From the NCBI RefSeq assembly GCF_003576645.1, contig NC_044922.1, positions 25,064,765 through 25,128,764 of the forward strand: a DNA stretch of 64,000 nt, in the 5' to 3' direction. Source of the stretch: Ipomoea triloba (taxonomy: Eukaryota > Streptophyta > Magnoliopsida > Solanales > Convolvulaceae). The translations under genes were made by a program, and so were the position numbers. This document shows, one piece after another, positions 56,006 through 64,000 of the stretch (positions are counted from its first letter, which is position 1; each line of letters opens with the position of its first letter). The notes under the pieces were generated by a model. It worked only from the letters and a program-made list of their open reading frames with translations. It ran no database searches and was not told the origin of the DNA.

Positions 56006-57209
56006 TATGCGATTCAAGTTTTTTATATCATAGTTAGAAAAGTTGTTTTTATGTCTGACTGTAAGGAATGGTTTACCATTTCATTGATTGTTTATGTAAA
56101 TATTTTATGTCATGATTTAATGAAATAGCTACGTTTGCCCTAAAAAAAACCATTTGAACTTGGTTTAGCTCATTTACACACCGAGTATATAAGTAATGAT
56201 AATTTTCTCGGGCCGAGATTAGAGTCAATTGTTATACGGTGGACCATGGTAAACACAGTTGTGTGGATCATGGTTCGAAAACGACACCGTTTTTTTAAAT
56301 AAAGAAACAAAAGGCGTCAAATTTTAACAAATTTTGTAATTTTGTTGTGTTCATAATAAAATGAAACTACACTGTATCCAAAATGAAAGTGAATAACTTG
56401 TAACGCATATAGACATATTGTGTTTATATTATCAAATGAAAATGTAATTGAATTGAAATGATATTTTAGCTTTGTTGAAATGAAACTGCAGTATGTATAA
56501 AATGAAACTGAATAACATGTCTTACATATTGAGTGCATATTGTCAAATAAAATTGTAGTTGAATTGAAATAGTACTTTAGTTTTGCTGAAATGAAACTAC
56601 AGTGGGTATAAAAAGAAACTGGATAATATGTCTCACATATTGAGTGTATATTGTCAAATAATGAAATTGAATAACAATTTCACATATTTGAGTGTATATT
56701 GTCTAACGAAATCGTAGTTGAATTAGAATAATAATTTAGTGATGTTGTAGTAAGACTATATACAATGTGTATAAAATGAAATTTAATAATAGATTTCACT
56801 CTAATAAGACTACTGTATGTATAATATAAAATAAAATTGTAGTTGAAACAAAATGAAAATCTTTAGTTTTGTTAAAATTAAACTACATGTATGTAATATA
56901 AAACTGAATAGGTTATAGAAACAGGATTAATTACACAAAAATGCGTATAGTTTCTTTTCATAAAAAGAAACAACTCTGTTTTGGTCCATAGTTCACACAG
57001 ACTAGATTACATTAAAATTTGCCGCTCCGATTATGACCACGTGGCTAGCAGGATTAGGCCCACGTGGCCACCACTGTGATGATCAGTACAGAAGTCGATC
57101 CTTAGCGCACAAATGGACTGGAAATTAGCTGCTATTCTCCAACCTTCTCTCGCTCCAATCCCACATTTCCCTTATAAACTCCCAAATCTCTTTTTCTCTC
57201 GACATTTCT
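56006..57209. other. Region upstream of the SPATA20-like gene
   Basis: 56330-56900 carries loosely repeated phrases (AAATGAAACT(A/G)CAGTRTGTATAAAA, GAATTGAAATRRTATTTTAG), a degenerate array with a period of about 110 bp. No gene is seen. The immediate upstream DNA (57000-57110) contains CCACGTGG twice, palindromic G-box-like elements at about 57039 and 57060 that could serve in the promoter. Confidence 0.45.
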
Positions 57210-60200
57210 ATGCTCAGAACACTGCTTTTGTGTTCCTCAACTCGCCACCGCTTCTTACATGGTCTCAACTCACTAAGAACACACTGCTATTATTCATCTA
57301 CTACCCACTCAACCAAGAGTTCTTCGTTTTTGGGTGTTTTTTTCCAACATCGTTGTCTTCGAAGACCCATACACTCGGTGAGAGTTTTAGCTATGGCAGA
57401 GCAGTCTTCGCAGCCGACGAAGAAGCATAAGCATACCAATCGTCTTGCCTCGGAGCACAGTCCTTATCTACTCCAGCACGCTCATAACCCGGTATGCATA
57501 TTTGCCCAGAAAATTGAGTAGGAACTTTTGTTTTCAATGAACTTGTGATTTTTATTACGGAGTAACATTTTTATTTTTAAGTTTTAATATCCATAGTGTG
57601 TGTTAGTGTGTATGTGCACATTTATACTTTTAATTTTTTTTTTTTTCTTTTTGAAAGGTGGATTGGTATCCATGGGGCGAGGAGGCTTTTGCTGATGCTC
57701 GCAAAAGAGATGTGCCAATCTTTTTATCGAGTAAGTTAATTTTTCCAATTCAGGAATGTTTCATTTTCTCCTATTCAGTGGGATAAGGAATGTTTATCAG
57801 TTTGAATAGATTAAGAATTTTGTTTCCAAAAAAAAAAAAAAATTAGATTAAGATTTTTTTTTCATAATTTCATGTGGATCCTGGATGGTGTTGATCTTTG
57901 AAGTTGGGTACAGCACTTGTCATTGGTAAGATTTTGACCCTTTGTTATTGAGAATTGATGCCTGCTTAAAATTGCTGAAAGAGTTGACACTAATGGGATT
58001 GATCATTGATAAGGTGCCATGTAATGGAAGTTGAATCTTTCGAGAATGAAGAGGTTGCTCGTTTGCTGAATGATTGGTTCGTTAGTATCAAGGTAGCTGT
58101 ATTATGAGCTGCTTCATATTTTCATTAAGAATTTTGGGCAAATGTAAAATGAATCTTATGAATTTCACTAAATGTCTTTCTAACAGGTGGATCGTGAAGA
58201 ACGTCCTGATGTGGACAAGGTTAGAAGTTTAATGAAAATACATTCTTTTGCAAGCTTATGAGCGTGTTGCTAAATAGGGAATGTAGACAGGGTTTTGATT
58301 CTAAATACAATCTGCAAAATGGGAAATATCAGAATGCTCTGGAGTTCCCGTGGGAAGAAACCAATGATGGTTATGTCATTAAGATACTTAATAAAGATAG
58401 TATACTTTAAATAGTGGAAACAAATAGTTTGTGGAATGCACACCTCAAACTAATGGAGTTGAGGGTTTTAAATACTGGTGCTTTTGTGAGGTTGAACCTG
58501 CTTGGTGTAGCCCTGATTTGCAGAGATAATTGATTAGAGACCTTTAGGAGTTGGCTGACCTAATGTTCATGTGTGTTGGTGATATATGATAACCATATCT
58601 AGACCTTTATGGAGTTCAATGGTATGATTTTAGTGTCTTGGTCAAATTTGACTTTGTCTTCAGAAGATGAATAAGTTGAAGGTACATAGAAATCGCTAAC
58701 TCTTGTTGCCACAAGAGACATGACATAGTCTGAGGGACTTTAATTACCCACAACCTAGCCAAAATGTTATTATCAGTTTCTAACTTTGGGCTTTATAGAA
58801 GATATACAATTCTATTGCTGGTTTGAGAAGATATAGATTTTATATTTATTTGATGTTATAAGTGGAAGCTTGAGGAAGCATCAAGGTCATGGAACTATGG
58901 AAGTCATTGTAGATTTAACATCATGTTGTAGATGGTCTTTCAAATTAAACTGTTAAATTGGCTTGGTAGTTGATGTTTTATCTCCTCAGGTTTACATGAC
59001 ATATGTGTCGGCTTTATATGGTAGTGGTGGCTGGCCACTGAGTGTCTTCCTTTCACCTGACTTGAAGCCTTTGATGGGCGGGACTTATTTCCCTCCTGAT
59101 GATGCTTATGGAAGACCTGGGTTTAAGACCATACTTAGGTGAGGAGCCCTTGCGTTGGAAGACTCTTGGTCACAGAGAAATACTTTTGGTGTTGATATCT
59201 GTGTTAAATCTGATTGGGGCAAGTTAATTTGGATATCACATACACAGGTTGATTGATTCTTTTCCAGGAAAGTGAAGGAAGCCTGGAACAGTAAGAAAGA
59301 TGTGCTTGTACGGAGTGGGGCTTTTGCCATTGAGCAATTATCAGAAGCCTTGTCTTCTAGTGCAAGGTCCAATAAAATATCAGATGGGCTTCCACAAAAA
59401 GCTGTGCGCGAGTGTGCTAATCAGGTTACATGTCTTGAAAATGTTTTTTTTCTGGTCTGTTCTGTTTCTTTGTATTCTTAAGAAGTCATTCTCCACCTTT
59501 GTTGGAATTGTTATTGAAGCCATGGCCTGCATTAAAAATCATAACCAACAAAATGAAGAAAGGCAAAAGTAATCACAAAGCAGGAAGGTAACTGCATTCT
59601 TGAGTTTGAACTTTATAAACAAATAAAACCCACCAACTTAATGTATTGTGGACTAATTTTTAAAAAAAACCTCCGAGCTAATCTGTATTCTGTAATAGCC
59701 AAATACTTCTAGTTGGACCATTTTTTCTGTGGTACAGTCCATACAATTATTTTTGTATTCATATTCCCATTTCTTCCATTTCTCTTCCTGATATTTAGTA
59801 GGGAAATGCAATCATATTTGCATGTTAAATTTTCTATGTTTTTGTTGTAGTTGGCTGAAAACTATGACCCAAAGTATGGAGGTTTTGGTTCAGCTCCAAA
59901 ATTCCCCAGACCAGTTGAGATCGAGTTAATGCTCTATCACTCAAAGATGCTGGTAGGGGAAGGAAAATCTGATGAAGCCATGAAAGTACAAAAAATGGTG
60001 ATGCACACATTAGAGGGCATGGCAAAGGGGGGTATTCATGATCATGTAGGAGGTGGTTTTCACAGATATAGTGTCGATGAATGCTGGCATGGTTAGGACA
60101 CCTTGTAAATTGTAGACTTGTAGTTATTATACTGTACTGTTAACTGCTAACATTTATAGAGATTTCTTCCTTCCTGCAGTGCCACATTTTGAGAAAATGT

Positions 60201-62701
60201 TGTATGACCAAGGGCAGCTCGCTAATGCATATCTTAATGCTTTCTGCATCACAAAAGATGTGTTCTATTCCAGTGCATGCCGTGATGTTCTTGATTACTT
60301 GAGGAGAGACATGATTGGTCCCACTGGTGAAATATTTTCAGCTGAGGATGCAGATAGTTTAGAATCTGAAGATGCATCTAGGAAGAAGGAGGGTGCATTC
60401 TATGTCTGGAGTAGCTCTGAGGTTTGTACTAATTTCTGCTGCAATTCAAATTATAGCATTCAATGGCAGTTCAAGAGACATCTTTTCCTCACCATTAAAA
60501 GCATGCATGCATCTAATAAGGTCTCCAAAACTAATTAATAGGTATTTGTTTAATTGTTTATGCACATAAGCGCATATGAGACCGTCTACAAGAATTGCCA
60601 ATTGACTAGTAGCCAATGCCCTAGTTGTATGCATTTCTTACCTTTCTCAGTTCCTCAACCTGTTTATTTATTTATCATTAAGGTTGAACATGTAGTTGGA
60701 GAGGATGCGACTATTGTTATGGATCATTACTACATAAAACCTTCTGGTAACTGTGACCTATCAAGGATGAGTGATCCTCATGGTGAATTTAAGGGTAAAA
60801 ATGTGCTAATAGAGAGAAATGCCACTTCGGCAATGGCATCAAAACATGGTCTGCCTGTGGAGAGATATCTACATTCATTGGGATCAAATAGAAGAAAACT
60901 CTTCGAGGTGAGAGCTAGACGTCCTCGGCCACACTTGGATGATAAGGTAAATGCTTGGCCTTATGTTTCTCATGAAAATTGCAGTTGGTTGCTTTTTCCT
61001 GTGTATTAAAGAATCTGTTCTTTTAGGTCATTGTATCATGGAATGGACTTGTGATCTCGTCTTTTGCTAGAGCATCTAAGATTTTGAAGGGGGAACCTGA
61101 AGGAACAAACTTCTACTTCCCTGTTGTTGGCACCCAAGTAAGAGCTATAAATTTTGTTTTGACTTATCAAATAGATTACTTTTGTGTGCATGATTGTTCC
61201 AAAATAAGATGCTATCGTAATTTGTTAGGTGTTGAAATGCTCGATTTGACATTACGATAGCATCTTATGTGTTTACCTTTGCATCTCTCTATTATTCATT
61301 TATTCCCTCCATTCCATTTAGTGATTACAGAAATAATATGAACTTATTGAATTCTATGGAAATCTATGCATTTTCTGTGCAATTGAGTTTGGTAGTCAGA
61401 TTTAGACAATCTACTCAACCTTTGAGAGCTGCTATTTATATGGCATAGAAGTAGTGTAGCCTAATGACTTTTAGATTTATGGCAAATAATAAGACATTAT
61501 TATCTTCTTAATCAATCATGGCCAGCCCAAGGAGTACATGGAGGTGGCTGAGAAGGCTGCATTATTTATTAGGAAAAACCTTTATAATCAGCAAACACGC
61601 AGATTGCAGCACAGCTTCCGTAATGGACCATCTAAAGCACCTGGGTTTTTAGATGACTATGCTTTTTTAATATCGGGTCTGCTTGATCTCTATGAGTTTG
61701 GTGGTTCAATCTTTTGGCTAAGCTGGGCACTTGAACTACAGGACATGCAGGTACAAAATCCGTTGACATTATTCTTACCTAATTCTTTCGAGTATCACTA
61801 AAGCAGTTTATTTCAGGATGAGCTCTTCCTTGATAAAGAGGGAGGGGGTTATTTTAATACCCCCGGAGAAGATCCTTCTGTTCTTCTTCGTGTGAAAGAA
61901 GACTACGATGGAGCTGAGCCATCTGGAAATTCCGTTTCGGTAATCAATCTTGTGAGATTGGCCTCCATGGTTGCAGGTGGGAAATCTGAGCATTACAGAG
62001 ACACTGCCCAGCATGTTTTGGTAGGCTGTTCTTTCCTGGTTTGTCCGTCTTATAATCTAATATTGAGCCAAGGTCACTCAATTGGGTTTTAATGCATCTG
62101 GGCCAAACCAGATTAAAAGATTGAACCCAATCAATTAGCTAGTCTAACTCATAACCTTATAAACCATATCTTCTCTCTTATATTTTCAATGTGGGACTCT
62201 TAACTGTCTGAATTTGTTTTGTAAGCATTCTCCGCAGACTAAATTGGTTGCGTATTTTCTGCAGGCAGTTTTCGAGAAGAGATTGGAAGGCACCGCTCTA
62301 GCATTGCCTTTGATGTGTTTGGCTGCTGACATGCTCGCTGCTCCTTCAAGGAAGCAGGTAGTCATAGTCGGGCCAAAGGGTTGCGATGACTTTGAAGACC
62401 TGATCGCTGCTGCTCATGCCGCTTATGATCCCAACAAGACGGTGAGTCTCTTGTTTTTTTTTTTTTTTAATTCGACCACTTTCTACCTACTCACTGCTGC
62501 AATCTATGACAACAGGTAATTCACATCGACCCTTCTGATGTCGAAGAGACGGGATTCTGGGAGGACATGAACGCTAATATTGCCTCAATGGCGAAAAGCA
62601 ATTCCGCTGCTGACAAGAGCGTTGCACTCGTGTGTCAAAATTTCACGTGTAGTCCTCCCATCAGCGACACTGAGTCTCTCGTGTCTCTGCTCTCGCGGTA
62701 A
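57210..62701 (+). CDS. SPATA20 / DUF255 family protein (thioredoxin-like plus six-hairpin glycosidase-like), 814 aa, 15 exons
   Basis: Coding exons are 57210-57491, 57658-57730, 57904-57925, 58014-58092, 58187-58219, 58990-59138, 59268-59424, 59851-60091, 60180-60421, 60683-60946, 61027-61137, 61526-61750, 61817-62020, 62265-62441 and 62516-62701; phases close exactly at 814 residues. About 60 N-terminal residues are Ser/Arg/His-rich and look like an organellar transit peptide; a second Met (MAEQSSQP) follows it. The family signature is clear: [21 protein letters not shown], a Cys124-His-Trp-Cys127 redox-like motif split over a 22-base microexon, [37 protein letters not shown] and the [20 protein letters not shown] region. 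The C-terminal two-thirds suit an alpha/alpha toroid ([18 protein letters not shown]). Biochemical activity of the family is not established. The gene is intact here. Confidence 0.93.
61204..61268 (+). other. Perfect 18-bp inverted repeat in SPATA20-like intron 11
   Basis: ATAAGATGCTATCGTAAT (61204-61221) and its exact complement ATTACGATAGCATCTTAT (61251-61268) are separated by 29 bases. In the pre-mRNA it would fold into a stable hairpin of 65 nt. Confidence 0.85.
62090..62207 (-). repeat. LTR-like fragment in SPATA20-like intron 13
   Basis: Read on the minus strand it contains GTTAAGAGTCCCACATTGA, AAATATAAGAG, GGTTTATAAGGTTATGAGTT and CAATTGATTGGGTTCAATC-like phrases, matching 10181-10300. 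Confidence 0.6.
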
Positions 62702-63340
62702 AGCCACCCGGGAATTTAAATATGGAATAAATACTAAATATAGCAGACTGAAAATATGTTGCTGCTGAGGTATGATGATACTTCTATTCATGAGTTCTTT
62801 TATACCCAATTATAGTAATAATGAAATTCTGTTTCATATGAACTTGGATTAGTGTCCCCAAAAAATTACTAAAACTAAAAATACAAGATGTAAACAACAA
62901 ATATATTTGTGATGAAAGTTTTGTTAAGTTGGCAAAGTTTTTTTTTTTTTTTTTTGCAAAAAAGTTGGCAAAGTTTAAGATGGAAGGTTAGAAAGGCCGA
63001 GGACCAACCTAGCTTGCCTACAACGCCAGTCCTTGGCTAGTCCTGGCTAGGTCGAGCCATGGTTGGGGTGCTCAGCCAGTTTGCCAGACCTTGGTTGCCT
63101 GTCATCAGTCACTGCGATGAGGCCAGTCCTTGGTTATAGCATTTACACATAGTCGAGGGCTATTTTCGGCTATGCATGGCCTCGATCATCCTGTCATTTT
63201 GATCGTGAATTTCTCGATTTCGAGTTGGATATGTGTTAGTGTTATTTAAGGACCAAAATTAAACTCTTGAAGGGTGAATTTGGCCATTATTATTCCCAAG
63301 TTAACTCTTGTTATGTTCACAACTCGGGAGTAGGGGGAGT
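62702..63340. other. Downstream region without a gene
   Basis: It holds the 3' UTR of the SPATA20-like gene, a T run (62937-62955), and a moderately GC-rich stretch at 63000-63190 with repeated CCTTGGCTAG / CCTTGGTT phrases that looks like a diverged transposon piece. Confidence 0.45.
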
Positions 63341-63610
63341 AGGGTGATAAGTGACGCAATAATTGGATAAATAGGTGATAAGTGACGCAATAATTGGATA
63401 AATAGGGTGACAAGTGACGGGATAATTTGATAAGTTATCAGATTTGGTAAGTTATCAGATTTGGACTTGAAGAAACAAGAGCATTTTTTTTTTTTTTTTT
63501 GAAATATCAACAGCATTATGTTATAAAACAATAAAGATAGTTACAAGTCCAAACAAGAGCATTTTTTTTTGAAATAACAATAGCATTATCTTAAAACTAT
63601 AAAGATAGTT
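63341..63610. repeat. Cluster of short tandem duplications
   Basis: GGTGATAAGTGACGCAATAA (unit about 33 bp) is repeated twice and a third time with changes at 63341-63437. TAAGTTATCAGATTTGG is repeated twice directly after. Then a unit of about 70 bp, AAGAGCATTTTTTTT with CAACAGCATTATGTTATAAA, occurs at about 63478 and 63555. Confidence 0.85.
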
Positions 63611-63689
63611 AAATAGTAACGGTCATAAACTTAGCAAAGAGTAGATGAAATTATTGCACTTAACGCAAAGCAATTGCACTTATTTTATT

Positions 63690-64000
63690 GTATTAAATAC
63701 GTATTAGTTAGTATAAATATTAAGCCTATGTAGCAGGCATGAGACATGCTCAATCTTGTACTCAAACCTTTAACAACATAAGAGTTAATAACTAAAATGG
63801 TCTATCGATTATGCTTATCAATTTGGTCCTCGACTATTATTCTTAGTTGATTCAGTCTTTAAGTATGTAATTTTTGTTTAATTTAGCTCTATGTTAAATT
63901 TTCTGTTTGTTGAATGTCAAAGCAAAACTGTCGTCCTACAAGCTTTCTTCCTCCCCCTATTTAGCAACGCCAAACCATGCAACATTGCAACAATATTTAG
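63690..64000. other. Window end: LTR-like and MITE-like repeat sequence
   Basis: 63700-63780 contains TATAAATATTAAGCC and CATGAGACATGCTCAATCTT, reminiscent of an LTR promoter region. 63795-63850 has GTCCTCGACTATTATTC, the arm of the GTCCCTCGACTA MITE type, cut by the end of the window. Confidence 0.35.

Noticed and set aside
1..64000. tRNA genes suggested by B-box-like GGTTCGAATC sequences
   Set aside because: Every instance found lies in a SINE copy or in coding DNA, without a cloverleaf acceptor stem.

Overview
The window is nuclear DNA of a flowering plant, almost certainly a eudicot. Its genes have many short exons with GT-AG introns in AT-rich DNA. The protein families include plant-specific or plant-expanded groups: a DYW-type pentatricopeptide protein, a five-finger CCCH protein, a membrane-anchored ubiquitin-fold protein and peroxisomal acyl-activating and enoyl-CoA isomerase enzymes. 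The spaces between genes are full of plant-type transposable elements. I cannot name the species; the recurrent ACTCCGTA/TACGGAGT motif and the SINE family would help a database search.

Layout. 1-2.35 kb is the 3' part of a Ty1/copia element with its LTR. 2.35-4.7 kb holds gene scraps and repeats. 4.7-7.7 kb is an intact intronless PPR-DYW editing-factor gene (+). 7.9-10.8 kb is a fragment of an AAE17/18-type acyl-activating enzyme gene (+), lacking both ends and carrying two single-base frameshifts. 10.8-18.7 kb is intergenic and rich in MITEs. 18.8 kb has a short ORF for a 53-residue membrane protein (+). 20-23.1 kb is a three-exon FYV7-like rRNA-processing gene (-) with a gypsy fragment in intron 1. 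23.3-27 kb is a cluster of nested MITEs. 27.7-28.6 kb is a three-exon MUB gene (-). 29-33.2 kb is repeats, including a Harbinger-like element with another element nested in it. 33.5-37.1 kb is a seven-exon CCCH zinc-finger gene (-). 37.5-41.3 kb is repeats with a solo LTR. 41.9-42.5 kb is a NOPCHAP1-like gene (+). 43.4-44.1 kb is an intronless peroxisomal enoyl-CoA isomerase (-). 45.2 kb is an unrecognised 116-residue gene (+). 46.1-47.2 kb is a long fold-back element and 47.9-48.4 kb a hAT-like MITE. 48.7-52.1 kb is the SRP receptor alpha subunit (-, nine coding exons, one single-base frameshift). 53.6-56 kb is a MITE, a truncated LINE, a SINE and gene scraps. 57.2-62.7 kb is a 15-exon SPATA20/DUF255 gene (+). 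The last 1.3 kb is repetitive.

The genes are unrelated housekeeping or organellar functions; no operon-like logic applies. Two concern ribosome or snoRNP biogenesis (FYV7-like, NOPCHAP1-like) and two are of peroxisomal type (AAE fragment, isomerase), but this looks like chance proximity. Exon joins were checked by reading frame: FYV7 (196 aa), MUB (119 aa), CCCH (413 aa) and SPATA20 (814 aa) all close perfectly. The SRP receptor closes at 619 aa only if one missing base is allowed.

The most distinctive content is the layered transposon record: several elements with target-site duplications readable by eye, nested insertions, and a palindrome of about 1.1 kb. I found no convincing new multi-gene system. 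The best candidates for follow-up are the small membrane protein, the unidentified decayed exons and the fold-back locus.
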